Positions 34,596 to 43,304 of a stretch of 64,000 bases of DNA are shown piece after piece. The first letter of the stretch is position 1; the number at the start of each line of letters is the position of its first letter. Made by a program: the position numbers and the translations under genes. Source of the stretch: Paenibacillus rhizovicinus (lineage in GTDB: Bacteria; Bacillota; Bacilli; Paenibacillales; Paenibacillaceae). The stretch spans positions 661,001 through 725,000 of the forward strand of contig NZ_CP048286.1 of NCBI RefSeq assembly GCF_010365285.1, given 5' to 3'. The notes beneath the pieces are model-generated. The model did not search any database. It had not been told where the DNA came from and worked only from the letters and a program-made list of their open reading frames with translations.

Positions 34596-35939
34596 CTATT
34601 CGTTAGTTGCCTGGCTTTGAGCTAACATCGCGTACGTGTCCGGCCTGCGTTCCCTGCCGAATAAACTTCGCGCTTCCCCGTACGCGGGTCCGACGGACAT
34701 CCAGAACTCCTCGAATCTTCGATTCAGATCAATCTCGGCGCACGCAATCCCATTATCATGACGTCCGATTTCTTCAAGCACTTCCCCTGCGGGATTGATG
34801 ATCCGGCTTGGTTTGCTGGCGGGATCGCTCATGGATTCGCCATTCCCGTCCACGATAATCGCTCCGTTGATGCCGGATACGACCAGATACAGGCCATTAT
34901 CGACCGCTCTGGCGATTTGCTGGGCCCGCCCTTCGCCGGCCGTCGACAGGCAGACGATTTCCGCCCCTTTCAATCGGAGCAGGCGCGCAGGTTCCGGGAA
35001 CGAAATATCCCAGCAGACGAGCAGACCGACTTTACCGAAATCCGTATCGAATACCGGATAGTCGTTCCCTGGCGTGATCCCGTCTTGCGCTTCGAACAGA
35101 GGCAAATGGGTTTTGCGGTATTTTCCGGCGATGTCGCCGTTCCGATCGAATAAAATGCTGGTATTGTAAACGCAGCCGCCTTCTCTTTCATGCATATTGA
35201 ACACGACGTAGGACCGGACCTGCTTGGCTTTGCCGCCGATCGCCTGCGTCAATTCGCCGGGAATCGCTTGGGCGACTTCCGTGGGCGGATAGCCCGAACA
35301 GCGGTCGTACATGGTTTCCGAGAAACAGATGAGATCAGGCTGGAGTTCTCCGGCTCTCTCGATCGTATCCAACATGCACTGCAGGTTGTCGGACAGCTGG
35401 TGCCGATTTTCCGTATTGGGGGAAATATAAGTCGTCACGATCTTCACTTTCTTACGCTGCGCCATTTGGCCTGCGGTTATCGCTGCCTTCTGCCAGAACA
35501 CCTTGCCCGCGGCCGACCAGCGATATTCAAGTTCAACTTTCGCCGCGTGCGCTCCCGAAGGGGCTTGAACGGTTTTGTTCAGCTCGCTTAGCCCGTCTTC
35601 GCGTACCGCATAGTCATCGACATATTCGCGCCGCAGCCAGTTCCGGTTGTTATCCATCCACGTCACGATCATATTGATGCTCACCGCGTGGCTGCCGGTC
35701 CCTTCTGACCCGTATGCCGCCATTAGGTTATACGCAGCGCCGCCCTCGATGCCGGAAATTTCGCACCACCATGCACCGTAAGCCTCGAAACGCCCTTCGC
35801 CTGAAATGCACAACTGCGTCCGATCGCCGTCGAATCGCTTGTCGAATACAGGCGCAAGCTCTGGACGCGGCACCCACGATTGCCACGCTTCGCCAGAGAA
35901 ATCGGGAAGTAAATTGACCGCCTTGCGACTAGGCTCCAT
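34596..35939 (-). CDS. Nitrilase-superfamily carbon-nitrogen hydrolase with N-terminal beta domain
   Basis: A 447-residue protein. The N-terminal 160 residues are not nitrilase: they look like a beta-sandwich of carbohydrate-binding type (Trp-rich, ISGIEGGAAYNLMAAYGSEG). The catalytic domain starts near residue 165 (KVKIVTTYISPN). The triad is Glu in CFSETMY, Lys in KYRKTHLP and Cys in LLVCWDISFPEPA. It should hydrolyse an amide or nitrile. The start MEPSRKAV follows AAGGAACAACA; a 25-codon upstream extension is possible. It is first gene of a pair with the PhyH dioxygenase. A two-domain nitrilase of this length is unusual. Confidence 0.87.
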   Translation of the reverse strand: MEPSRKAVNLLPDFSGEAWQSWVPRPELAPVFDKRFDGDRTQLCISGEGRFEAYGAWWCEISGIEGGAAYNLMAAYGSEGTGSHAVSINMIVTWMDNNRNWLRREYVDDYAVREDGLSELNKTVQAPSGAHAAKVELEYRWSAAGKVFWQKAAITAGQMAQRKKVKIVTTYISPNTENRHQLSDNLQCMLDTIERAGELQPDLICFSETMYDRCSGYPPTEVAQAIPGELTQAIGGKAKQVRSYVVFNMHEREGGCVYNTSILFDRNGDIAGKYRKTHLPLFEAQDGITPGNDYPVFDTDFGKVGLLVCWDISFPEPARLLRLKGAEIVCLSTAGEGRAQQIARAVDNGLYLVVSGINGAIIVDGNGESMSDPASKPSRIINPAGEVLEEIGRHDNGIACAEIDLNRRFEEFWMSVGPAYGEARSLFGRERRPDTYAMLAQSQATNE

Positions 35940-36095
35940 TGTTGTTCCTTCGCTCCTTCGGGCTTTTTTTGGTCTCTCTTTACTTTTCGATCCGATCCTG
36001 GCGCTGACCTTCATGCAATCGAATTATTTCTATCGCTCCCAAAGAGCTGTCTGTCTATCTATGACAAGTTGCCTGGACTTCGCGCGCATAGTCAA

Positions 36096-36136
36096 CCAAA
36101 AAACCGCAAGCGATCCATGCAGATCGCTTGCGGTTC
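36096..36136 (-). terminator. Terminator of the SLH-protein gene
   Basis: A perfect 14-bp stem AACCGCAAGCGATC/GATCGCTTGCGGTT with a 6-nt loop is followed on the minus strand by six T residues. Confidence 0.85.
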
Positions 36137-36152
36137 CCGTCGTTCGATATCG

Positions 36153-39100
36153 TTAAATCAGCGCCGACCGCTGCAGCAGCCGCTGCACGATGGCAGCCGT
36201 TTCCGCCCGCGTAATCGCGGCCTTCGGCGCAAGCCGCGTCGACGTTTTGCCCTGGATCACGCCGGCTTCCAGGCAATCCGCAATCGCTTCGCGAGCCCAT
36301 CCGGCCGCGTCGCCCTCATCCTTGAACGAACTGAGCGAGCGTCCCGCTCCGTCCTCGGAAAGACCAGCGGACAGCCCCGTCCATTTCATCGCTTTCGCGA
36401 TGATCGCCATCGCCTGCTCCCTCGTAATCGGGTCCGCCGGGCGGAACGTGCCGTCCTCGAACCCGTCGATCAGCCCGTACGAGACCGCCGTGCGGATTAC
36501 CGCATCGAATCCGTCCGAAGCTTTCACGTCAGAGAACTTGGACGTCTCGCCGTCCGTCTTCAATCCAAGCGCCCGTACCAGAATCGCCGCGAACTCTCCA
36601 CGCGTAATGCTTCGATCCGGCTGGAATAGTCCGGTACCATTGCCCTCGATCACCATTCGCGCGCCCATATCATTGATCGCCTGCTTGGCCCAATGACCTG
36701 CGGCGTCACGGAAAGCGACAGGATGGCTAACGAGCGCGTAAACGCCGTTCGACACGTTGCTAACGAGCGCGTATGCCTTGCCGTCGATCTGTTCGATTCG
36801 CGTTGGCGCATGCCTTACCGTGCCATCCTCATCGATCGCGACGCCCGTCGTAATCTGGCTCAAATCGACGCCGGCCGGAATGGCGAACGCTCGCTCTGCG
36901 TATCCGCCCAATCGGTTTACCACGATCGTATTGCCGCCCGCTTCTGCCGTCACCGCGAAGACCAGCGGAGGCGCCGCGAGGGTAACGCCTTGCAGCGCCG
37001 AAGCACGGCGTGCAGCAAGCGCCGCCGCCATGGCATCCGGCTTCGCCATTTCAATGCGAATCGTAATGGCCTCCAGCGCAGCCGAGTCAAGCCGCTTCTC
37101 GATGTCCTCGATGTCGAGCAGCTGCGCCGGAAGCGAATAAGAACCGTCCGGCGTGCGGATGACGATGACCGCCTGCTTGCCCGCAAGTTCCTTGAGCATC
37201 TGCCCGTTCAACTCGCCCGCCTCGATATCGTAGCCCGGACCGAACGGGATCGTAATGACCGCGTTCGGGCCCTCGGAAGCAAGCTTATCCAGCAGCTTCT
37301 TCTCATCCATGGTTACCGTGAGTGCCGGTTGCTCACCGCGCATGGATTTCTTGGCGGCGCCCATGCTTTCCGCCTTCCCGTTCACCAGCACGTCGAAGCT
37401 GTTACCTTCGGCCTCTTGAGTATCTTGGGTTTCTTCAACAACGTCGGCCGGCGCATGAGCCCGGGCAGGACCGGCCCATTCGCTTTCAACGCCGTTCACC
37501 GTCTGAGATGCGAAATATTCCGCTCCCGTGACGATCCGTTGCGTGAATACGTGGCTCGTCTCTTCCCCGGTCAGCGTATACGAATCCGCAACGGAAAGAT
37601 CCTTGCGGTAGAGCGTCAGAATCGCGCCCGCCGTTGCGCCCTTGACTTCGATCTTGCGCGTTATTCCGCGAATCTCCGGCGCTTCGGGTTCGACGGAGAC
37701 GAGGTTGGAAGCCATGCTGTCCACGCCGCCGACGGTCTGCACGGCATAATAGTTCATGCCCGGGGCCAGCCCGGTGAACGTATGCGCCGTGTCGGATCCC
37801 GTCAGCGAGTAAGGATCCAGCGCCGACGATCCGTCTGCCGCATACAGCTTCAGCACGGCGCCGGGCGTCGCTCCGCTCACCGCCACGCTTCCCGCTCCGC
37901 CATCCGCGATGACCGCTGCCGGCGATACCGTGAATGGAACCGAACCAACGCTATCCGCTCCGTTCACCGTTTGGATGACGTAGTAGTTCGTCCCCGGCGT
38001 CACGCCCGTGAACGTATAGCTCGTCTCGCCGGCGCCCAGCGTATGCGCCGTGGCGGCCTCCGTGCCATCAGCGGCGTACAGACGCAAGGTCGCGCCTGCC
38101 GTTGCCGCGCTTACCGCGGCTTGTCCTGCCGCGCCTTCAACCGTGACTTTCTCCGGCGAGGACGTCACCGTATTCGTATTCAAGCTCTCGACGCCGCCTG
38201 CCGTCTGCGTGACGTAATAACCAAGTCCGGGAAGTACGCCTTCGAACGTATAACCGGTCTCCGCGCCGCTTAGGATGCGGGTGTCCAAGACATGGTTGCC
38301 GGCATCATACAGCTTCAGCTCCGCGCCTGGCTCTGCGCCGGTCACGGCGACGCTGCCGACGGCGCCGTTCGCCTCGGCCGCCGGAGGCGATACGGTAACG
38401 AGACCGGAAGCGATACTGTCCACGCCCCCGACGGTCTGCGTCACGAAGTAATTCGTTCCCGGCGCCACGTTAGCGAATGTATAGGCTGTCTCGCCGGCAC
38501 CGAGCGGATAACTGTCCGCCGCCGTCCCGTCCGCGCGATGCAGCTTCAGCTCCGCGCCTGGCTCTGCGCCGGTCACGGCGACCTGCTTCACGCCGCCCGT
38601 CGCCGTTACTTCCCCCGCAGCAGCGGTTACGGGCGCCGAGCCCTCGCTTTCGACGCCCCCGACGGTCTGGGTCACGTAGTAATTCGTTCCCGGCGCCACG
38701 TTAGCGAACGTGTAGGCCGTCTCGCCGGCACCGAGCGGATAACTGGCCGCCGCCGTCCCGTCAGCGCGATGCAGCTTCAGCTCCGCGCCTGGCTCTGCGC
38801 CGGTCACGGCGACTTGCTTCACGCCGCCCGTCGCCGTTACTTCCACAGGCGCGACCGTCACGAGATTGGAGCCTTCATTTACGATGCCGTTCACCGTTTG
38901 CCCCGCGAAATAGTTCATCCCCGGCGGGACGTTATTGAATACGTGGCTGGTTTCACCGGCAACAAGCGTATACGGCGCGCCGACCGGAGTTCCGTTGAAC
39001 GTGTACAACTGCAGCGTCGCGCCTGCTAGCGGATTCGTAACGGTCACCGTCCGCTTGCCTCCGTTAATGGCTAACAACGGCGGCATGGCCGTTACCAGGG

Positions 39101-39923
39101 GAGAATCCATGCCCACGACACCGTTCACCGTCTGCACGACGTAGAATATCCCGGCCACGCCCGCGAAGCGATAGTCATGTTCCCCGGCTTCCAGCGTATG
39201 CGTTGCTGCCACCGTGCCGTTCGCATTGTGCAGCGTCAATTCGGCCGACGCAAACGCGCCGCTGACGTCAACGTATCCATTGCCGGCGACGGCCGTTACC
39301 GCCGAAGGCCGCGCGGGCGCATAATTCGACTCCGGGCTCTCAATGCCGTTGACCGTTTGCGTGGCGTAATAATTCCAAGCGGGCAGGACGTCCGAGAACG
39401 TATAACCGGTATCCCCGTCGTCTAGCTCCGCATGCTGCGCCTCCGTTCCGTCCGGAGCATAAAGCTTGATCGTCGCACCGCTCGTCGCGCCGCTCACGAC
39501 GATCTGCTCCACGCCGACGGCGACCGTCACGGCCGAAGGCTTGGCGGCAACGGTATTGCTGGCCCCGTACAAGTACCCTCCGCTGGTCTGCGTCGCGTAA
39601 TATACGTCCGGATCCAGGCCGGCGAAGACGTGACTGCTCTCCGTGCTGTCGCCTCCGCTGCCCAGCGTGTAACTGGTCACGTATACATTAGGCATCCGAT
39701 ACAGATTCAGCGTCGTTCCGGGCGTACCCGATATCGTGACGCTGCCGATTCCGCCGATTGCCGTCACCGAAGCTTCGACGTCGGCGTACGCTTTCGACGC
39801 CTCCCCAGTCATCCCCGCCGGCGTCCCGACTGCCAATGCCGCGGCGAGCAGCAAGGCGGATGTTTTCTTGCCTACGCCTAGACGATTATGCCCAAGCTTC
39901 CCGCTCGCTTTCTTATTCCCCAT
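36153..39923 (-). CDS. S-layer-homology surface protein with ten tandem repeats
   Basis: A 1256-residue cell-wall protein. The long signal peptide is cleaved near KAYAD (about residue 47). Ten tandem repeats of about 77 residues (about 52-820) follow, each with a GA-x-L-x-LY core, a YTF or HVF strand and a Q-T-V-[NG]-G-V end. A linker and a beta domain follow (about 835-1070; FDVLVNGKAE). Three SLH domains lie at the C-terminus (HPVAFRDAAGHWAKQAINDM; SKFSDVKASDGFDAVIR; SSFKDEGDAAGWAREA), which should bind pyruvylated wall polysaccharide. The repeats are probably a stalk that projects the molecule. RBS GAGGGAG is well placed. No enzymatic domain was seen. Confidence 0.92.
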   Translation of the reverse strand: MGNKKASGKLGHNRLGVGKKTSALLLAAALAVGTPAGMTGEASKAYADVEASVTAIGGIGSVTISGTPGTTLNLYRMPNVYVTSYTLGSGGDSTESSHVFAGLDPDVYYATQTSGGYLYGASNTVAAKPSAVTVAVGVEQIVVSGATSGATIKLYAPDGTEAQHAELDDGDTGYTFSDVLPAWNYYATQTVNGIESPESNYAPARPSAVTAVAGNGYVDVSGAFASAELTLHNANGTVAATHTLEAGEHDYRFAGVAGIFYVVQTVNGVVGMDSPLVTAMPPLLAINGGKRTVTVTNPLAGATLQLYTFNGTPVGAPYTLVAGETSHVFNNVPPGMNYFAGQTVNGIVNEGSNLVTVAPVEVTATGGVKQVAVTGAEPGAELKLHRADGTAAASYPLGAGETAYTFANVAPGTNYYVTQTVGGVESEGSAPVTAAAGEVTATGGVKQVAVTGAEPGAELKLHRADGTAADSYPLGAGETAYTFANVAPGTNYFVTQTVGGVDSIASGLVTVSPPAAEANGAVGSVAVTGAEPGAELKLYDAGNHVLDTRILSGAETGYTFEGVLPGLGYYVTQTAGGVESLNTNTVTSSPEKVTVEGAAGQAAVSAATAGATLRLYAADGTEAATAHTLGAGETSYTFTGVTPGTNYYVIQTVNGADSVGSVPFTVSPAAVIADGGAGSVAVSGATPGAVLKLYAADGSSALDPYSLTGSDTAHTFTGLAPGMNYYAVQTVGGVDSMASNLVSVEPEAPEIRGITRKIEVKGATAGAILTLYRKDLSVADSYTLTGEETSHVFTQRIVTGAEYFASQTVNGVESEWAGPARAHAPADVVEETQDTQEAEGNSFDVLVNGKAESMGAAKKSMRGEQPALTVTMDEKKLLDKLASEGPNAVITIPFGPGYDIEAGELNGQMLKELAGKQAVIVIRTPDGSYSLPAQLLDIEDIEKRLDSAALEAITIRIEMAKPDAMAAALAARRASALQGVTLAAPPLVFAVTAEAGGNTIVVNRLGGYAERAFAIPAGVDLSQITTGVAIDEDGTVRHAPTRIEQIDGKAYALVSNVSNGVYALVSHPVAFRDAAGHWAKQAINDMGARMVIEGNGTGLFQPDRSITRGEFAAILVRALGLKTDGETSKFSDVKASDGFDAVIRTAVSYGLIDGFEDGTFRPADPITREQAMAIIAKAMKWTGLSAGLSEDGAGRSLSSFKDEGDAAGWAREAIADCLEAGVIQGKTSTRLAPKAAITRAETAAIVQRLLQRSALI
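37465..39770 (-). repeat. Tandem repeats inside the SLH-protein gene
   Basis: Ten units of about 230 bp. Units five and six (roughly 38400-38870) are almost identical in DNA, including a shared segment beginning GCAGCTTCAGCTCCGCGCC (plus strand) that also recurs near 38310. The near-identity points to recent duplication, and the region is likely to vary in copy number. Confidence 0.8.
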
Positions 39924-39994
39924 ATGTAGACACTCCCTCTGAAATCAGTCCTATGGTTCTATTCTATCAGATGAAGTCTGCCAAAATCGACCAT

Positions 39995-40006
39995 AATTCG
40001 ACAAAA
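39995..40006 (-). promoter_or_regulatory. Spo0A-box-like site upstream of the SLH gene
   Basis: The minus strand reads TTTTGTCGAATT, close to the Spo0A box, 72 nt before the SLH start codon. A weaker copy GGTCGATTTTGG follows at 39992-39981. Confidence 0.35.
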
Positions 40007-40059
40007 TCCGCTCGTATAAGCTGCTGGTTGCATCCACGCTCCCCGCGCCGCGGAACAAC

Positions 40060-40150
40060 AAAGCGGCGATCCAGACGGCGAATGCCGTTCTGAACCGCCG
40101 CTTTCCCGGAGTTGGCCGCGCCGCCATTCCTTCAGTGGGTTGTCGAATTT
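40060..40150. repeat. Second copy of the GCGGCGG palindrome element with a TTGTCGA tail
   Basis: A hairpin AAAGCGGCG ... CGCCGCTTT (40060-40068 with 40096-40104) and, 37 nt further on, GTTGTCGAATTT. The other copy (33643-33725) has the same two parts 35 nt apart, with 17 identical hairpin bases in inverted orientation. Here it stands between divergent genes, so it is not simply a terminator. TTGTCGAA also resembles a Spo0A box. Confidence 0.45.
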
Positions 40151-40211
40151 AATAGATAATTGCCAACATATTTTTCATTGTTTGCGATATTCCCATTCCC
40201 GGATCGTGTGC

Positions 40212-40217
40212 TAAAAT
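40212..40217 (+). promoter_or_regulatory. -10-like element of the excalibur gene
   Basis: TAAAAT lies 72 nt before the ATG. No good -35 was seen, so an activator or an alternative sigma factor may be involved. Confidence 0.25.
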
Positions 40218-40289
40218 AAGAGGCAGTCTGACCGAATCGGCCGGCGAACGTTTGCCGAAGCCGAAACGAATCGAGAAGGAGCCGCCATA

Positions 40290-40562
40290 ATGAAAGCAAA
40301 AACCATTTCGCTGGGGCTGGCGCTGACGCTGCTGCTGAGCCTCGCCGCGGGTTCCGCCGTTCATGGAACCGCAAGCGCCGCCGCCAAAACCTACCGCAAC
40401 TGCACCGAACTGAACAAAGATTACAAGGGCGGCGTCGCCCGCTCCGCTTCCGTCAAGAACAAAGGCGGCAAGACGAAATACAAGCCGTTCGTCTCGCAAG
40501 CGCTGTACGACGCCAACGCCAAGAGCGACCGCGATAAAGACGGCATCGCCTGCGAGAAATAA
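40290..40562 (+). CDS. Secreted excalibur calcium-binding domain protein
   Basis: A 90-residue exported protein. The signal peptide covers about residues 1-31 (cleavage near ASAAAK). The rest is one excalibur domain: YRNCTELNKDYKGGVARS, then the calcium-binding DRDKDGIACEK, with two conserved Cys. GAGAAGGAG precedes the ATG. Such domains are found alone or fused to nucleases in surface proteins of Bacilli. The role is unknown. Confidence 0.9.
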   Translation: MKAKTISLGLALTLLLSLAAGSAVHGTASAAAKTYRNCTELNKDYKGGVARSASVKNKGGKTKYKPFVSQALYDANAKSDRDKDGIACEK

Positions 40563-40875
40563 GAAGGCGGACCGGATCCTTATCCCGATTCGCGCCGTGC
40601 GCAGCTCCTCGGGCGCGTTTCAGCGCCCGTGCGTGCGGCCGCGCAACGCGTTGACCCGAACGGCGGCCAGCCGCTGCCCTCGTGCCAGGGCAGCTGGTCC
40701 TTTCCTTCACCGCAAACTCGGCCGGATGGCGCGGATCTACGCGTTCATCCGGCCGTTCTTTCTTCCGTGGCCAAGCCGCGCTCAGAACAGAAACAGCGTC
40801 CGTTGTCCGCCAATCCGCCACCTCGCCACCTCGCCACCTTCGCCGCAGCAGCCCTTGCGCCGCCCGGCCGCAAGC
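40563..40875. other. Intergenic region with hairpins, including the excalibur terminator
   Basis: CTGCCCT/AGGGCAG forms a small stem at 40674-40693. GGCCGGATG/CATCCGGCC (40720-40728 with 40746-40754) is followed by GTTCTTTCTT and is the best candidate terminator for the plus-strand gene. No reading frame with a ribosome binding site was seen. Confidence 0.5.
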
Positions 40876-41538
40876 TTAAATTAACGCCAGCAGCTCGCCC
40901 AGCCGGTTAATCGTATGCAGCGGCTTCGCTTCGTTGCTTGCCGGCCATGCATGATTGGCCTGCACCCAAATCGTCGCCATGCCGAATCGGGCCGCCCCTT
41001 CCACATCGTTTACGGGATGATCCCCGATAAATAAACATTCCTCAGCCTGCAGCCCAAGCTTATCGGCCGCCAGCTCGAAGATCCGCTTGTCCGGTTTCTT
41101 GATGCCCGCTTCCTCCGAAACCAGAATGATTTCGAACGCGTCCCGGATGCCCAGCAGATCGATTTTGCCGTATTGGGTCGCCATCCTGCCGTTCGTAATG
41201 AGCCCGGTCCGGTACTTCGCCCCTGCATGCGCAAGCACTTCGCGCGCCTGCTCCATCAGCACGGCATGGCGCAAGTAGGCGCCCCGGTAGAACTCCGCCA
41301 GCTCCTCGTGCGAAGGCTTCCGCTCCCAAGGGAGCTCGTCCAGGAGCTCGGCAAACAGCGTTTCCCGCGGCTTGTAGCCGTCCCGATCCAGCTCGATGAC
41401 GCGTTCGAACATCGCCCCGCGATCCGCGATATGCCCGAAGTAGGTCTCGAAGAAATAACCCGCAAACCCGCTAAACATGCGCGTACGATCCAGAATCGTA
41501 TTGTCCAGGTCGAACAACACCGCCTTAATCCGTTCCAT
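40876..41538 (-). CDS. HAD-superfamily hydrolase
   Basis: A 220-residue phosphatase-like protein. Motif I is FDLDNTI (nucleophile Asp), motif II LITNG, motif III Lys in IKKPDKRIF and motif IV IGDHPVNDVEGA. The helical cap lies between motifs I and II (about residues 20-90). It resembles the YjjG/HAD-IA group that acts on small phosphorylated metabolites, including nucleotides. AAGGAG lies 8 nt before the ATG. Monocistronic. Confidence 0.9.
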   Translation of the reverse strand: MERIKAVLFDLDNTILDRTRMFSGFAGYFFETYFGHIADRGAMFERVIELDRDGYKPRETLFAELLDELPWERKPSHEELAEFYRGAYLRHAVLMEQAREVLAHAGAKYRTGLITNGRMATQYGKIDLLGIRDAFEIILVSEEAGIKKPDKRIFELAADKLGLQAEECLFIGDHPVNDVEGAARFGMATIWVQANHAWPASNEAKPLHTINRLGELLALI

Positions 41539-41715
41539 CGTCACCACTCCTTATCCAGCGTCCTCTTGCATCCATGTCCACTATTCGACGGCGAGCGGGG
41601 CAATCCTTCCAATTCCCCCCATCATTGCAAGCACTTCCCCCGGACAACGTCTGTCACGCCGCGCAAGAGGCCGACCATTTTCCTTCTCGCCGCCCCGAAT
41701 GCCGCCTCCTCGGGC

Positions 41716-41746
41716 AAGAAAAAAGACAGCCGGCGGCGGCTGTCTC
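41716..41746 (-). terminator. Terminator of the alditol-oxidase-like gene
   Basis: A 9-bp stem AGACAGCCG/CGGCTGTCT with a 4-nt loop is followed on the minus strand by six T residues. Confidence 0.85.
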
Positions 41747-41755
41747 AAATCCGTG

Positions 41756-43030
41756 CTACATCACGTAAGTATCCAAGAAGGCGTTGCGGAACTTGCCGTT
41801 CGGATCGCATTGCAGAAGCAGCCGCTTAAAGTCGGGCAGCTTCGCGTACAGCGACTTCACCCGATCGGGCTCCATCGTGAACAGCTTCGCCCAATGCGGC
41901 TTAGCCTGAAACGGCGCAAGCTGCTCTTCAATAGCAGGCAGCAGCTGCCGCACGGCCTCCCAATACGGTTTCCACGTAAAATGGATCGCAACCGCGTCTT
42001 GCTCGTAACACATGCTCATCCACAGCTTGTCTGCCGCGATCGTGCGCACCTCGGAAATATAAAGCAGCGGCGCGATGCGTTCCCGCAGCTGTTCAATGGC
42101 GCGCAATGCTTCGTACGCGTGCCGGCGGGGCACAAAATATTCGCTCTGCAGCTCTTCTCCGGCGCTCGGCGTGAAATCCATCCGAAAATGCGGCATTCGC
42201 TCGTACCACGGCCCCGGAATACCCAACTGTTCGCTGCAATTGTCCGGCGCATGACCCGGTACCGGATGCAGCTTCGCAGTCGCCAGAGCCGCACCGTAAA
42301 AGTCGGGCCCTGCTTCAGCAGCGCCATCCGCAGAAGAGGCTGTTTCCGTGCAAGCTTGCTTCAGCCACACCTGATTCATCGACGCGCTTGTCCAATCCGT
42401 GAACAAGCTGACGCTGTAGCCGCTGGAGAAAATAGCTTCGGCTCGCTCGCGAAGCTGCGACAGCGGCAGGTTCTCATAGACATGCTGCCGCATTTGGAAA
42501 GCCGGAATCACGTCGAGCGTGATTTTCGTAACGGCACCCAAGCCTCCGAGGCCGACGACCGCTCCGTCGAAGTCTCCATCCTGCTGATCGCGGGAGAAGA
42601 CGGCCGTCTCCCCGTCCGCGCGGACGATTTCCAGTGCATGAACCGCCGTTGCCAGATTTCCGTTGCGATCACCGGAACCATGCGTCGCCGTGGCGATCGC
42701 GCCCGCGACGGTAATGTGCGGCAGCGAGGCCAAATTGTGCAGCGCGTACCCGTTCTCGTGCAGATAGCTGCACAGCTCGCCGTACCGGATGCCGGCTTCG
42801 ACCGTCACTGTATTGTTCACCCGGTCCAATTCCGTTACTTGGTTCAGCTTCTGCAGCGATAGCAGGCTTTCCGCCGAATCGGCAATGCCGTTAAATGAGT
42901 GGCGCGTGCCGAGCACCCGCATCCGGCTGCCGCGGGCGACCATTTCTTGCACTTGCTCCAGCGTCTCCGGAACAAGAAGCTCCGTGGCCCCGTACCGATA
43001 ATTTCCGGCCCAATTCAAGTTATTTTCCAT
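41756..43030 (-). CDS. FAD-linked oxidoreductase, alditol oxidase (AldO)-like
   Basis: A 424-residue flavoprotein of the VAO family. The N-terminal FAD-binding domain contains LGTRHSFNGIAD, where the His corresponds to the covalent flavin attachment site of AldO/xylitol oxidase, and TATHGSGDRNGN in the pyrophosphate loop. The C-terminal ALO domain ends HWAKLF...CDPNGKFRNAFLD; the HWAK motif is conserved in sugar-lactone/alditol oxidases. It oxidises polyols (or aldonolactones) with O2, producing H2O2. It is a single gene with a good GGGAG site. The substrate among polyols is not predictable. Confidence 0.9.
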   Translation of the reverse strand: MENNLNWAGNYRYGATELLVPETLEQVQEMVARGSRMRVLGTRHSFNGIADSAESLLSLQKLNQVTELDRVNNTVTVEAGIRYGELCSYLHENGYALHNLASLPHITVAGAIATATHGSGDRNGNLATAVHALEIVRADGETAVFSRDQQDGDFDGAVVGLGGLGAVTKITLDVIPAFQMRQHVYENLPLSQLRERAEAIFSSGYSVSLFTDWTSASMNQVWLKQACTETASSADGAAEAGPDFYGAALATAKLHPVPGHAPDNCSEQLGIPGPWYERMPHFRMDFTPSAGEELQSEYFVPRRHAYEALRAIEQLRERIAPLLYISEVRTIAADKLWMSMCYEQDAVAIHFTWKPYWEAVRQLLPAIEEQLAPFQAKPHWAKLFTMEPDRVKSLYAKLPDFKRLLLQCDPNGKFRNAFLDTYVM

Positions 43031-43304
43031 GTCTGCGCTCCCTCTCTATGAATAAAGACTGCCAAGACTGCCAAGCCGATAATATAAGCGCTCCCATTTC
43101 ATTATAAAGGAACCGTTCATCCGTTCAACCCCTCGATAACAATCCCCTGTTGCAGCCAATCGCGTTCCCTCGACGGGCAGGCGAAACGCAACCATTCCGT
43201 TCTTCTGTCGTCTATACAACGATTAGAAGTTCAGGCTTTATGCTCAGATGGAGGATCTGAGTCTAGATTTACCGGTAACCTCTTGACGAAAGGAGTGGCA
43301 GATC

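Noticed and set aside
36693..38273. Plus-strand frame of 526 codons, and further plus-strand frames to 39881
   Set aside because: Antisense to the SLH-protein repeats; periodic only because the gene beneath is repetitive.
37465..39770. Repeated DNA considered as a CRISPR-like array
   Set aside because: The unit is about 230 bp, in frame with a protein repeat, without short direct repeats and unique spacers.
41477..42862. Plus-strand frame of 461 codons
   Set aside because: Antisense to the alditol-oxidase-like gene; no coding features.
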